The position numbers and the translations under genes were made by a program. The notes under the pieces are model-generated. The model saw nothing but the letters and a program-made list of their open reading frames with translations, made no database searches and had not been told where the DNA came from. From Actinoplanes aureus (lineage in GTDB: Bacteria; Actinomycetota; Actinomycetes; Mycobacteriales; Micromonosporaceae), in assembly GCF_015704865.1 (NCBI RefSeq), contig NZ_JADQTO010000036.1, positions 1 through 64,000 of the forward strand: a stretch of DNA of 64,000 nucleotides. The letters are read 5' to 3'. Shown one piece after another: positions 31,854 to 40,964 of this stretch; the first letter of the stretch is position 1; each line of letters opens with the position of its first letter.

Positions 31854-32909
31854 TCAGGGGCGCGCTTCGTAGACGATGTTGAACGGCGTCTCGGCGGCCC
31901 GGCGGAAGCGGGTGAACCCGGCGTCCGTGACCAGCCGTCGGATCGGTTCCTCGCCGGCCTGGGCGCCGAGCGAGTAGCCACCCTCCTGCGACAGCGCGCT
32001 CGGTACGCAAAGGAACGCCGAGAACGAGTAGTACACCCGCCCGATCGGGTTGAGGTTGTCGCCGACCGAGTCACCGGCCGCCGGCTCGACGATCATCCAG
32101 GTGCCGTCCGGGGCCAGCTGAGACCGCACACGCCGGGCCGCGCCCAGCGGGTCGCCCATGTCGTGCAGCGCGTCGAACGTGGTGACCAGGTCGTACGGCC
32201 CGCCGCTGAAGTTCTGCGCGCCGGCCGCCTCGAACCGCACCCGAGCGTCCAGTCCGGCCTCGGCCGCCCGCTTGCGCGCCTGGTCGACCGAGTCGTGGTG
32301 GTAGTCGGAGCCGGTGAAGAGCGAAGCCGGGTACGCCTCTGCCATGAGCACGGTCGACGCTCCGTGGCCGCATCCGACGTCGGCCACGCGTACCCCGCGC
32401 CGCAGTTTTTCCTCGACCTCGTCCAGGGCCGGCAGCCAGTCGGCGACCAGGTTGGCGCTGTATCCGGGCCGGAAGAACCGCTCGCATCCGGTGAACACGT
32501 CCTCGTCGTGCTGGTGCCAGCCGAGCCCGGAGCCGGTGCGGAACGCCTCGGTGATCCGTGGTTCGGCCCGCAGCGCGCCAAGCGCGAGCTGGAACGCTCC
32601 GGGCGCGAAGATCGGGCCGTTCGGGTCGGTCAGCGCGAACGCCTGCTCCTCGGTGAGCGAGTACCAGCCGGTCTCCGCGTCGTACTCGACGTAGCCACCG
32701 GCCGCCTGGCCGCGTAGCCACTCCTCGACGTACCGGGGTGCGGTGCCGGTACGCCGGGCGAGTTCCTCCGGAAGGGCGGGCCCCTCGGCGAGCGCCCGGT
32801 ACAGGCCCAGCCGGTCACCGATGACGATGCCGCCGGCGGCCATCGTGGCGCCCAGATCGCCGATGAACCGGTGCACGAATTCCATCAGTCTTTGCTCGTT
32901 GACTGTCAT
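31854..32909 (-). CDS. Methyltransferase with N-terminal winged helix
   Basis: The 351-residue protein starts MTVNEQRLMEFVHRFIGDLG. It has an N-terminal winged-helix segment (ALAEGPALPEELARRTGTAPRYVEEWLRGQAAGGYVEYD). A Rossmann methyltransferase core follows, with VADVGCGHGASTVLMAEAYP, GSDYHHDSVDQARKR and FDALHDMGDPLGAARRVRSQL. This is the Rv2258c-like methyltransferase plan. It is divergent from the LAL regulator gene (97 nt between starts), which may control it. The frame extends upstream but without a plausible start signal. Confidence 0.88.
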   Translation of the reverse strand: MTVNEQRLMEFVHRFIGDLGATMAAGGIVIGDRLGLYRALAEGPALPEELARRTGTAPRYVEEWLRGQAAGGYVEYDAETGWYSLTEEQAFALTDPNGPIFAPGAFQLALGALRAEPRITEAFRTGSGLGWHQHDEDVFTGCERFFRPGYSANLVADWLPALDEVEEKLRRGVRVADVGCGHGASTVLMAEAYPASLFTGSDYHHDSVDQARKRAAEAGLDARVRFEAAGAQNFSGGPYDLVTTFDALHDMGDPLGAARRVRSQLAPDGTWMIVEPAAGDSVGDNLNPIGRVYYSFSAFLCVPSALSQEGGYSLGAQAGEEPIRRLVTDAGFTRFRRAAETPFNIVYEARP

Positions 32910-32955
32910 GCGTTCGTTTCTACGGAAAGCGGGACCTGCGGAAATCCGTGTCGGG

Positions 32956-32995
32956 TACCTAGCTCGGCGATCGTCGCTACCTAACCCGGTACCTA
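32956..32995. promoter_or_regulatory. Triple TACCTA repeat in a divergent promoter
   Basis: TACCTA occurs at 32956-32961, 32978-32983 and 32990-32995. The outer two sit in GGTACCTAG contexts. They fill most of the gap between the methyltransferase and LAL regulator genes, and the last is 11 nt before the LAL start. A binding site for the LuxR-type regulator is one reading; overlap with its own promoter is another. Confidence 0.35.
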
Positions 32996-33006
32996 GAATC
33001 CTGGCC

Positions 33007-35577
33007 ATGTCCCGGTCCCTTCTGGAGCGCGACCACGAGCTGACCGAGCTCGGCGCCGCCGCCCGGCGGGCGCTCGACGGTCAGGGCTCGGTCGTGCTCG
33101 TCACCGGTGAGGCCGGCATCGGCAAGTCCAGCGTGGTGGAGGCGGTCCGGTCGGTGCTGCCGGCCGAGGGCCGCCTGCTGGTCGGCTACTGCGACGACCT
33201 GGCCACGCCGCGAGTGCTCGGCCCGCTGCGCGACCTGATCGGCAAGGTGGGCACCACGCTGACCGACGCGCTCGCCTCCGGTGACCGGAGCGCGGTGTTC
33301 GACGCGTTCCGTGCCGAGCTGGACTGGCCCGGTCATCCCACCGTGCTGGTGGTCGAGGACCTGCACTGGGCCGACGAGGCGACGCTGGACGTGTTGCGCT
33401 TCCTGGTGCGGCGGATCGCGGCGTTGCCGGCTGTGCTGGTGGCGACGTACCGGGACGAGGAGATCGGCGCCGACCATCCGGTGCGCGGGCTGTTCGGCGT
33501 CGCGGCGGCGACCTCGGTGCGCCGGCTCCCGCTGGCCCGGCTCTCCAGGACGGCGGTGCGCAGCCTGGTCGGCGACGAGGACGCCGATCGGGTCTTCGCC
33601 ATCACCTCCGGCAATCCGTTCTTCGTCACCGAGCTGCTCGGTGCGGGCGACGCCGAGGGGGTGCCGGCCACCGTGACCGAGGCGGTGCACGCCCGGCTCC
33701 AGTCCCTGGCACCGGATTGCCGGGACGCCCTGGCGCGGCTCGCCGTGGTGCCGTCCACAGCCGAACGCTGGCTGGTCGAAGCGGTCGTGCCCGGCGGCCT
33801 GGACACGCTCGCGGCGGCCGAGCAGCGGGGCATGCTGACCGTGACACCGGCCCGGGTGGGTTTCCGGCACGAGCTGATGCGGCGGGCCGTGGAGGCCTCG
33901 CTGTCGGCGTCCCAGCGGATCGCCGCGAACCGCGCGGTGCTGACCGCCCTGCTGGAGCGGGGCGACGCCGATCTGTCCCGGCTGGTGCACCACGCCGGCG
34001 AGTCCGGCGACACCGACTTGATCCTGCGGTACGCGCCGGCCGCAGCGGCCGAGGCGGTCGCCGCGGGCTCGCACCGGGAGGCGGTCGCCCACTACCGGCT
34101 GGTGCTGGAGCACCGGGCCGCGTTCCCGCCCGGTGAGCGAGCCGGCCTGCTCGAGGCGTACGCGGAGGAGTGCTACACGATCGGTCTCGCCGATCCCGCG
34201 GTCACCGCGCAGCGCGAGGCGGTGACGCTGCGCCGCGGCCTGCCCGACCGGGCCGCACTCGGCCTCGCCCTGCGCCGGCTCTCCCGGCTGTACTGGTACT
34301 GGAACGACCGCCCCCACGCCGAGGCGACCGCGGTCGAGGCGGTCGACGTGCTGGAGGGCGCCGGCGACGACGCCGCGCTCGCCTTCGGCCTGAGCAACCA
34401 GGCACAGCTGCTGGCCCTGGCCGGGCAGAGCGCGCCCGCGGTCGCGGTGGGGGAGCGGGCGATCGTCCTGGCCCGCGCGGCCGGCGACGCCGCGGTGCTG
34501 TCGCACGCCCTGAACAACGTCGGCTTCGCACTCTGGGACCTGGACGACCCGCGAGGCCGGGAGCTGCTCGAGGAGAGCCTGGCCGTCGCCCTGGCGGCCG
34601 GGGAGGGTGATCACGCCTGCCGGGCCTACGCCAACGTCGCGTGGCACCTGATCGACACCTGGCGGCTGGACGAGGCGGCCCGGCGGCTGGACGAGGGGAT
34701 GGCGTTCGCCGAGCGGACCGAGGTGCTCGGTTTCCTGCGCTACCTGCACATCACCCGCTCGATGGTGCATCTGCTGAGCGGCGACTGGGACGAGGCGGAA
34801 CGGCACGCCCGGTGGGAGATCGGCGCGCCGGCGATGATGCGTACCCCGGCTCTCGTCGTGCGGGGCCTGACCCGGCTCCGCCGGGGGCTGCCGGGCGGCG
34901 ACGGCTTTCTCACCGAAGCCTGGGAGATCGCCTGCGGCATCGGTGAGGCGCAGCGGGTCGGCCCGGCGGGTGCGGCGCTGGCCGAGGCCGCCTGGCTGCG
35001 CGGCGATGCCGCCGCCGCCGACCGGCTGACGCCGGTCTTCCACCGGATAAGGGCCGCCGAGGGCGACCGCCGGCTGGGGGCCTTCGCCTATTGGTTGCGC
35101 AAACTGGGTGCGGACGTTCCAGTTCCTGATCCGTACGCGCTACAGATGACCGGCCGCGCGAAAGAGGCGGCCGGGTTCTGGGAACGGGCCGGTTGCCGTT
35201 ACGACCACGCCGTCGCGCTCAGCCACAGCACCGCCGAGGACGATCTGATCATGGCGGTCCGGCTGCTCGACGCGCTGGGCGCCGACCCGCTCGCCCGCCG
35301 GGTCCGGTCCCGCCTGCGTGAGCTGGGCGTGACCCGGATCCCGCGTGGCCCGCTGCCCACCACCCGCGGCAACCCGGCCGGGCTGACCGGCCGCCAGGCC
35401 GAGGTGTTGCGCCTGCTCGCCGACGGCCTGAGCAACCCGGAGATCGCCGCCCGGCTGGTGCTGTCCACCCGCACGGTCGACGCCCACGTGGCCGCCGTCC
35501 TCACCAAGCTGACCGCCCGCTCCCGGCGCGAAGCCGTGTCACGAGCCCGCGAGCTGGGCCTGCTGCCCGCCGGCTGA
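33007..35577 (+). CDS. LAL-type LuxR transcriptional regulator
   Basis: The 856-residue protein has an N-terminal AAA/NACHT-like ATPase with Walker A GEAGIGKSS (about 34-42) and Walker B LVVEDLHWADEATL. A long middle of TPR-like helical pairs follows (for example AVAVGERAIVLARAAGDAAVLSHALNNVGFALWDL). The C-terminal LuxR HTH is LTGRQAEVLRLLADGLSNPEIAARLVLSTRTVDAHVAAVLTKL. LAL regulators are ATP-dependent activators, often of secondary metabolism. No biosynthetic cluster is nearby, so the target may be the divergent methyltransferase gene or a distant locus. Confidence 0.92.
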   Translation: MSRSLLERDHELTELGAAARRALDGQGSVVLVTGEAGIGKSSVVEAVRSVLPAEGRLLVGYCDDLATPRVLGPLRDLIGKVGTTLTDALASGDRSAVFDAFRAELDWPGHPTVLVVEDLHWADEATLDVLRFLVRRIAALPAVLVATYRDEEIGADHPVRGLFGVAAATSVRRLPLARLSRTAVRSLVGDEDADRVFAITSGNPFFVTELLGAGDAEGVPATVTEAVHARLQSLAPDCRDALARLAVVPSTAERWLVEAVVPGGLDTLAAAEQRGMLTVTPARVGFRHELMRRAVEASLSASQRIAANRAVLTALLERGDADLSRLVHHAGESGDTDLILRYAPAAAAEAVAAGSHREAVAHYRLVLEHRAAFPPGERAGLLEAYAEECYTIGLADPAVTAQREAVTLRRGLPDRAALGLALRRLSRLYWYWNDRPHAEATAVEAVDVLEGAGDDAALAFGLSNQAQLLALAGQSAPAVAVGERAIVLARAAGDAAVLSHALNNVGFALWDLDDPRGRELLEESLAVALAAGEGDHACRAYANVAWHLIDTWRLDEAARRLDEGMAFAERTEVLGFLRYLHITRSMVHLLSGDWDEAERHARWEIGAPAMMRTPALVVRGLTRLRRGLPGGDGFLTEAWEIACGIGEAQRVGPAGAALAEAAWLRGDAAAADRLTPVFHRIRAAEGDRRLGAFAYWLRKLGADVPVPDPYALQMTGRAKEAAGFWERAGCRYDHAVALSHSTAEDDLIMAVRLLDALGADPLARRVRSRLRELGVTRIPRGPLPTTRGNPAGLTGRQAEVLRLLADGLSNPEIAARLVLSTRTVDAHVAAVLTKLTARSRREAVSRARELGLLPAG

Positions 35578-35645
35578 CGCTCTTCACCCACGGCTTCCCT
35601 CTGCCCGGCGGCCTCCCCGGCCGCCCGGGCTGACACAATCGGCGG

Positions 35646-36320
35646 GTGCGAGAGGTGGTCGACGGGGTCTTCGAGCTCCGCCTGGGTTACGTAAACGTGC
35701 ACCTGATCGTCACCGACGACGGTGTGGTCCTGGTCGACACCGGGTTGCCCGGCCGATCGCCGCTGATCGAGCGCGGCCTGCGGAAGATCCACCGGTCGCT
35801 CGGCGAGGTGACCACGATCCTGATCACCCACCACCATCCCGATCATGTCGGCAGCCTCGCCGACCTGCGGGAACGCACCGGCGCCCGGGCGATCGCGCAC
35901 GCCGCGGACGCGCCGAACATCACCGGCGCGATTCCACCGGCGGCACCCGCCGGCCTGCTCGGCAAGCTGGCCGCCCGCCTGGTCGGCACGGTGCAGCCGA
36001 CGAAGATCGACCAGCTGATCACCGCCGACGGCTCGGAGCCGATCGTCGGCTTCACCGCCCTGCACACCCCCGGCCACACCCGCGGCCACGTGTCGTTCCT
36101 GCTGGACCGCGACGGCGGGGTGCTCTTCGCCGGCGATGCCGCGGGCAGCCGGCGGGGCCGGGTGACCGGCCCGCCCCGGGTGGTGACCGCGGATCCGGTG
36201 CGGGCCGGCCACAGCCTCGCGCGGCTGGCCGAGCTGGAGTTCGAGCATGCGGTGTTCGGTCATGGCCGGGCGGTCTCCGGCATGGCCGTGGAGGCGTTCC
36301 GGAAGGCGGTGGCCGGGTAG
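35646..36320 (+). CDS. MBL-fold metallo-hydrolase
   Basis: The 224-residue protein has the metallo-beta-lactamase-fold motifs: THHHPDHVG (metal ligands), HTPGHTRGHVSF, FAGDAAG and a final FGHGRAVSG. It starts at GTG with VVDGVFELRLGYVNVHLIVTDDGVVLVDTGLP. This group includes glyoxalase II-like, quorum-lactone and RNA-processing hydrolases. A beta-lactamase function is not indicated. An imperfect GC-rich hairpin (35603-35630) lies between the LAL gene and this one. Confidence 0.88.
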   Translation: MREVVDGVFELRLGYVNVHLIVTDDGVVLVDTGLPGRSPLIERGLRKIHRSLGEVTTILITHHHPDHVGSLADLRERTGARAIAHAADAPNITGAIPPAAPAGLLGKLAARLVGTVQPTKIDQLITADGSEPIVGFTALHTPGHTRGHVSFLLDRDGGVLFAGDAAGSRRGRVTGPPRVVTADPVRAGHSLARLAELEFEHAVFGHGRAVSGMAVEAFRKAVAG

Positions 36321-36418
36321 GCGCTCGCGTCCACCCGGCCGGTCCCGCGTGACCGCTAGCGGGCTTCCGTAGTCAGGGTCCCCAAGCGGTGATCTTGCTT
36401 TTGGCCCAACCTCAATGC

Positions 36419-36465
36419 TGTCTCAACGGCCGCCAGACAGCACCCACGTTGGGCCGGACAAGACC
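36419..36465 (-). repeat. Left copy of a 47/49-bp inverted repeat flanking a 10-kb block
   Basis: Read on the minus strand this 47-nt sequence matches 46571-46619 base for base, except for two extra G residues in the right copy. It begins 15 nt after the stop of the PQQ-type dehydrogenase gene, in that gene's transcriptional direction. It lies inside a larger imperfect hairpin spanning about 36372-36470. That hairpin has the arms GTCAGGGTC/GACCCTGAC, GGCCCAAC/GTTGGGCC and TGCTGTCT/AGACAGCA, so a terminator role between the convergent MBL and dehydrogenase genes is likely as well. Confidence 0.85.
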
Positions 36466-36480
36466 CTGACCACATCACAT

Positions 36481-38547
36481 CTAGGCCGCCGGCGTGCCGG
36501 TGACGGTGAAGTTCCGGGTACGGCCGATGTTGTCGAACGACCCGAATCCGACCCGCCCGGAGGCGAACGTCCGGTCCGCCGCCGTCATCACCGGATCCCG
36601 TTCGCCGTCAACGTAGACGGCGATCTCGCCGGTGGCCGGCAGGTGCTTGACCCGGACCCGGTGCCAGGCGGCGTCGGTGATCGCCGGGTTGGCACCGCGC
36701 GATCGCCCGTTCCACTGGTAGTCGATCCGCTCCCGGTCAGCGTTGTTCACTTTGAAAATGCCGTTGTGCGGATAAATCGTGTTATCGCTGGAGAGGTGGG
36801 TGTAGTAGAACTGCGTCGGTGACTGGTAACCGAACACGATGATCACATCCCGGTTCGACACCTCGACCGGCGTGTCCAGCCGGACCTCAGCGTTGATCTC
36901 CACACTGGAGAACGCCGGACCCTTCGTCAGCACCGCGTACTCGAACGGCCGTCGCGGTGGACCAGGGTCGGTGCCGGCCTCGGCGAGGATCACCTCGCGC
37001 CCGGTGAACTGCCACTTGGCCGGCGTGACCGGCGCCCAGTTGGCGGCGACAGCCGTCCCGGACACGCGCGTGTGGCCGACCGAACCGGCCGCGAACGTGT
37101 CGACACCGGTCACCTTCCACACCTTGCCGTTCGCCTTGGCCAGGATGTAGAGCTCACCCCGGTTGTCGGTGCCGAAGCGCAGGTCGACCCGCTCCGGGTT
37201 GCCGGGCGCTCCGGGCGAGGAGAGCTGCTGCATGCGGACCGACTCGCCGGCGGCGTTGAACAGGTGCAGCCGGTGGATGGTCGCCGGCGGGCCGCCCCGG
37301 CGCATCTCCGAGACCTCTGTGTAGAAGACGTATCCCGCGACCAGGTCGCCGAAGACGTACTTGCCGCGCAGCGCGGGGATCGCGGTGCCCCGGTAGACGA
37401 AGCCGCCGGCCACCGCGACGCCGACGTCGTCGGTGCAGTTCCAGCCCGGCGCCGGGTTGTGGTCGTAGACGGCGACCGGGTAGTCGTAGCCGTACTGGGC
37501 GTCGTCGGCGGGCAGCGGGTAGAGGCGGTCGCAGACGTTCGTGGCGGCCCGGTCGAAGACCAGGTAGCCCTCGCGCTCGCTCCAGCCCGCGTTGTCGCCC
37601 TTGCGTACCTCGTAGATCGCCTCGGTCGACTTCTCGCCGATGTGGCCGAGGTACATCCGGCCGGTCTGCCGGTCCCAGCTGAACCGGTGCGGGTCGCGGT
37701 AGCCGTACGACCAGATCTCGCCGAGCGCGCCGGCCTGCCCGACGAACGGGTTGTCGGCCGGGATGCCGTACTTGCCGTTGGCGGAGTTGGTGCCGGCCGG
37801 GTCGATCCGGATCAGCTTCCCGTGCAGGAGCCCCAGGTTCTGCGGGTCGGTCGTGCGTACGCCGATGCCACCGTCACCGACCGCGAGATAGAGCTTGCCG
37901 TAGTCGGCGGTGCCGCGCCGCGCGGTGGGGTTGAAGTTGATTTCCTGGATGCCGTGGATCTGCCCGGCGAAGCCGACGCGGAGGATCTCCCGCCGGGTCC
38001 CGGCGAACGTGTCCGCGGCGGGATCGGTCGCCGTCCACTCGTTGATCACGCCGTGGAAGAGCGTGGTCCCGGACTGCTGGAAGTCGGGCACCGCAGTCGT
38101 CAGGGACGCCTGCTCGGTGTGGATCGTGTAGAACAGGCCGTTGCGCCCGAAGTCCGGGTGGAAGGTCACGTACCCGAAGCCCTGGCCGAGGCCGCGCCCG
38201 GAGAAGAACTGCGGCGCGAAGGTGGCCGCGACGTCCAGGTAGACGTGCGGGACGCCGTCGCGAACCAGGTAGAGGTTCCCGTTCAGGTCGGGCACCGCGC
38301 GGCGCCCCGACCCGTCCGGCAGCTCGAAGATCGTGTTGATCCGGGCGTGCCGCATGAGCCGCACGTCGGTGGGCGCCGGCGTCGGGTTGGACTGCGGGAA
38401 CGACGCGTACTCCTCAAGCACCAGGCCGAGGCGGGACGCGACCGGCTCAACAGGGACCGGGTCATCGATCGCCTCGGCGGCATAGGCTGCACCACTGGGC
38501 AAAGCGACCAATGTGGACATCAGTAATAGAACGAGGAAGCGGCGCAT
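36481..38547 (-). CDS. Secreted PQQ-type sugar dehydrogenase with C-terminal lectin-like domain
   Basis: The 688-residue protein has a signal peptide (cleavage after AYA, about residue 23). A six-bladed glucose/sorbosone dehydrogenase-like propeller spans about 35-470. Its blade motifs include LGQGFGYVTFHPDF, LYLAVGDGGIGV and IWSYGYRDPHRFSWD, the last two at the positions of the soluble glucose dehydrogenase cofactor/substrate site. The C-terminal 190 residues form a concanavalin-like beta-sandwich (RVSGTAVAANWAPV onward; GEIAVYVDGERDPV; FDNIGRTRNFTV), probably carbohydrate-binding. PQQ use is a family inference. It is last in the minus-strand run of the LacI-controlled block, 3 nt after the LamG gene. 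Confidence 0.85.
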   Translation of the reverse strand: MRRFLVLLLMSTLVALPSGAAYAAEAIDDPVPVEPVASRLGLVLEEYASFPQSNPTPAPTDVRLMRHARINTIFELPDGSGRRAVPDLNGNLYLVRDGVPHVYLDVAATFAPQFFSGRGLGQGFGYVTFHPDFGRNGLFYTIHTEQASLTTAVPDFQQSGTTLFHGVINEWTATDPAADTFAGTRREILRVGFAGQIHGIQEINFNPTARRGTADYGKLYLAVGDGGIGVRTTDPQNLGLLHGKLIRIDPAGTNSANGKYGIPADNPFVGQAGALGEIWSYGYRDPHRFSWDRQTGRMYLGHIGEKSTEAIYEVRKGDNAGWSEREGYLVFDRAATNVCDRLYPLPADDAQYGYDYPVAVYDHNPAPGWNCTDDVGVAVAGGFVYRGTAIPALRGKYVFGDLVAGYVFYTEVSEMRRGGPPATIHRLHLFNAAGESVRMQQLSSPGAPGNPERVDLRFGTDNRGELYILAKANGKVWKVTGVDTFAAGSVGHTRVSGTAVAANWAPVTPAKWQFTGREVILAEAGTDPGPPRRPFEYAVLTKGPAFSSVEINAEVRLDTPVEVSNRDVIIVFGYQSPTQFYYTHLSSDNTIYPHNGIFKVNNADRERIDYQWNGRSRGANPAITDAAWHRVRVKHLPATGEIAVYVDGERDPVMTAADRTFASGRVGFGSFDNIGRTRNFTVTGTPAA

Positions 38548-38550
38548 GAA

Positions 38551-39486
38551 TTACCCCCGGGTCTTCATGTGACGGTATTGAAGAGCGATCTCCCGGGCCG
38601 ACAGCGAGCGGTCCAGGAACATGAGCGCGTCCATCCGGCAGTCGCACGGATTGCGCTCGACGGTGTTCTGCGGGAAGCTCCCGCCGATCTTGATGCCGCG
38701 CGGGTCGGCGGCGGTGGTGACGTGCGGCCCCGGCCCGGCGACCTGCCACGGGTCACCCGTGACCGTGTAGAAGCCCTCCACCGGCACGCCGTTGCGGTAG
38801 AGCGCCATCGTCCCGGCGTTGAAGTCGAACGTGGCGGCGAGGTGCACCCACTGGTCCTTCGGCAGCAGGGTCGTCCAGTCGGCGCTCGCCGCGAACGTCT
38901 GCGCGGCGCCCCCGTCCAGCCGACGGCCCAGCGCGACCAGGCGAAGCGTGCCCTGCACGTTGATCAGTTCGAGCAGGGCACGCACCGCGTGCCCCTCGGA
39001 GTCGCCGGTCAGGATGCCAGACAGGCCGATCGCGTTGAACCGGTCGGCCGGGTCCGGCGTGACGGTGTTCAGCGCGGGGCCGTCCATCGAGCGTTTGAAC
39101 CAGCCGGCCACCGTGGTGCCGCTGACGGCGTTGAAGGCGCGCAGCGTACGCACGCCGGTCGGTGAATAGACGCCGGCCTTCCAGTCGTCGTTGCCGGCCG
39201 CGAGAGGGTCGACCTGCCTGGTCTGCAGGGCCCGGCGGCCGCCCGGGTAGGCGGAGTCGACGACCCGCTGCGCGGCGCCGCCGTTGATCAGCTCGATCTC
39301 CGTGGAGGACCGGCCCTGGTCCCGTTCGAGGGCCGGATCATCGGGCATCGGATGATCGAAGTCGTAGAAGGCGATGAGGTCGGGACGGAGCGATGGGTGT
39401 ACGTCACGCGGACCGTGATCGTCCGCATTGACCGGTGTTCCGATGGCGAGGATCAGTACCGCAGAGACAGCGAGTGCGAGTCTCAT
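38551..39486 (-). CDS. Secreted LamG/concanavalin-like protein
   Basis: The 311-residue protein has a signal peptide (MRLALAVSAVLILAIGTPVNA). A LamG-like jelly roll follows, starting LIAFYDFDHPMPDDPALERDQG, with the core WVHLAATFDFNAGTMALYRNGVPVEGF and MDALMFLDRSLSAREIALQYRHM. No hydrolase motif is visible, so a binding role is likely. It is separated by 10 nt from the LivF-type ATPase gene and by 3 nt from the PQQ-type gene, so the two secreted proteins are co-expressed with the transporter. AAAGG precedes ATG 39486. Confidence 0.85.
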   Translation of the reverse strand: MRLALAVSAVLILAIGTPVNADDHGPRDVHPSLRPDLIAFYDFDHPMPDDPALERDQGRSSTEIELINGGAAQRVVDSAYPGGRRALQTRQVDPLAAGNDDWKAGVYSPTGVRTLRAFNAVSGTTVAGWFKRSMDGPALNTVTPDPADRFNAIGLSGILTGDSEGHAVRALLELINVQGTLRLVALGRRLDGGAAQTFAASADWTTLLPKDQWVHLAATFDFNAGTMALYRNGVPVEGFYTVTGDPWQVAGPGPHVTTAADPRGIKIGGSFPQNTVERNPCDCRMDALMFLDRSLSAREIALQYRHMKTRG

Positions 39487-39496
39487 GGGCGACCTT

Positions 39497-40246
39497 TCAG
39501 ATCTTCGGCTGTACCGGAGGTTCGGCGGGACGCCCGCCGAGATAGAGCTCCCCGAGCTGCGGATCGGCCAGTAGCTGCCGGGCGGGCCCGGAGATGTGTA
39601 CGCGCCCGAGGTCGAGCACGCACCCGAGGTCGGCGGTCTCCAGCGCACGCCGGGCGTTCTGCTCGACGAGCAGCACCGCGGTCCCGGCGTCACGCATCCG
39701 CACGACCTGTTCGAACACCGTGCTTGTCGCTTTCGGGTCGAGACCCATCGACGGTTCGTCCAGCAGGACGACCTTCGGGTCAACCATCAGCGACCGGGCG
39801 AACTCCACCTGTTTCTGCTGCCCGCCGGAGAGCAGTCCGGCGAGCGAACCCCAGCGGTCGGCCACCACCGGGAAGACCTCTTTCACGAAGGCCACGCGTT
39901 CGGCGATCCGGGCCTTGTCCCGCAACGTGTACGCGCCGAGCAGCACGTTCTCCTCGACGGTCATCTCGCGGAAGACGCTGTGCCCTTGCAGCACCAGCGA
40001 CACCCCGGCGGCGAGCATCGCCTGGGGCCCGTGCCCGGTGACGTCCGCACCGCCGACCTCGACCCGGCCCTCGCGCGGCCGGAGCAGTCCACCGGCCACC
40101 TTCAGGACGGTCGACTTGCCGGCCCCGTTCGGCCCGACCAGGCAGACGATCTTCCCGGCCGGCACCTCCACGCTGAATCCGCGCAGCACCGGCGCCGCCC
40201 GGCCGTAGCCGGCGACGATGTCCACGAGTGAAAGCTCAGACGCCAA
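39497..40246 (-). CDS. LivF-type ABC ATP-binding protein
   Basis: The 249-residue protein has Walker A GPNGAGKST (about 37-45), signature LSGGQQKQVEFARSL, Walker B VVLLDEPSMGLDP, and the LivF-type end LVEQNARRALETADLGCVLDLGRV. It is one of two ATPases of a branched-chain-amino-acid-type (HAAT) importer. It overlaps the LivG-type gene by 11 nt. Transporters of this family also carry amides, urea and small aromatic or sugar-derived acids. Confidence 0.92.
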   Translation of the reverse strand: MASELSLVDIVAGYGRAAPVLRGFSVEVPAGKIVCLVGPNGAGKSTVLKVAGGLLRPREGRVEVGGADVTGHGPQAMLAAGVSLVLQGHSVFREMTVEENVLLGAYTLRDKARIAERVAFVKEVFPVVADRWGSLAGLLSGGQQKQVEFARSLMVDPKVVLLDEPSMGLDPKATSTVFEQVVRMRDAGTAVLLVEQNARRALETADLGCVLDLGRVHISGPARQLLADPQLGELYLGGRPAEPPVQPKI

Positions 40247-40964
40247 GGTATGCCCCCAGGACGCGCTCGTCGGTGCGGATCTGCGAGGGCGGTCCCTCGG
40301 CGATCGGCCGCCCGCGGTCGAAGACCACGATGTGGTCGCTGATGCTCATCACCAGGTCCATGTTGTGCTCGACGATCACGAAGGTCCGGCCCTCCGCGTT
40401 CAGCTCGCGGATCAGCACCCCGATCCGGTCGAGCAACGCCGGGTTGACCCCGCCGGCGGGTTCGTCCAGCAGCACCGTCTCCGGCTCGGCCATCAGCACC
40501 CCGGCGAGTTCCAGCAGCTTCTGCTGCCCCCAGGACAGGTCGCGGGCCTCGGAGCCGGCCAGGTGCTCGATGCCGAGCCGGGTCAGCCAGCCCATCGCCC
40601 GCTCGATCTCGGCGCGGCCGCGCGCGCTGCGCAGCCCGCCGATCAAACCCGTGGGGGGTACGGCGGACAGCACGTTCTCCAGCGCCGTCATCCGTGGGAA
40701 CGTCCGGCACAACTGGAAGGTGCGCCCGATCCCGGCCCTCGCGATCCGGTGCGGAGCCTTTCCGGTGAGGTCCCGCCCCTGGTAGCTGACCGTGCCACCG
40801 TCCGGTTTGATCATCCCGGTGACGCAGTTGAAGTAGGTCGTCTTCCCGGACCCGTTCGGCCCGATCAGCGCGTTCACCTCGCCCTGGTGGAAGCTCACGC
40901 TCGCGCCGTCCAGCGCGGTCACGCCGCCGAACGCCTTGCTCAGCCCGGTGGTCTCGAGAGTCAT
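40236..40964 (-). CDS. LivG-type ABC ATP-binding protein
   Basis: The 242-residue protein starts MTLETTGLSKAFGGVTALDGASV. It has Walker A GPNGSGKTT, the LivG-typical IGRTFQLCRTFPRMTALENV Q-loop region, signature LSWGQQKLLELAGVL, Walker B TVLLDEPAGGVNP and a late EHNMDLVMSISDHIVV. GGAGGG lies 6 nt upstream of ATG 40964. It overlaps both neighbours, as expected for a tightly coupled transporter operon. Confidence 0.92.
   Translation of the reverse strand: MTLETTGLSKAFGGVTALDGASVSFHQGEVNALIGPNGSGKTTYFNCVTGMIKPDGGTVSYQGRDLTGKAPHRIARAGIGRTFQLCRTFPRMTALENVLSAVPPTGLIGGLRSARGRAEIERAMGWLTRLGIEHLAGSEARDLSWGQQKLLELAGVLMAEPETVLLDEPAGGVNPALLDRIGVLIRELNAEGRTFVIVEHNMDLVMSISDHIVVFDRGRPIAEGPPSQIRTDERVLGAYLGV

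Noticed and set aside
32977..35043. 688-codon minus-strand frame opposite the LAL regulator
   Set aside because: It has Arg/Gln/Gly-rich shadow composition, with no domain. The plus-strand ATPase and LuxR motifs are clear.
35646..36320. MBL-fold gene as a beta-lactamase
   Set aside because: There is no signal peptide, and the general HHHPDH/GHT motifs fit many hydrolases.
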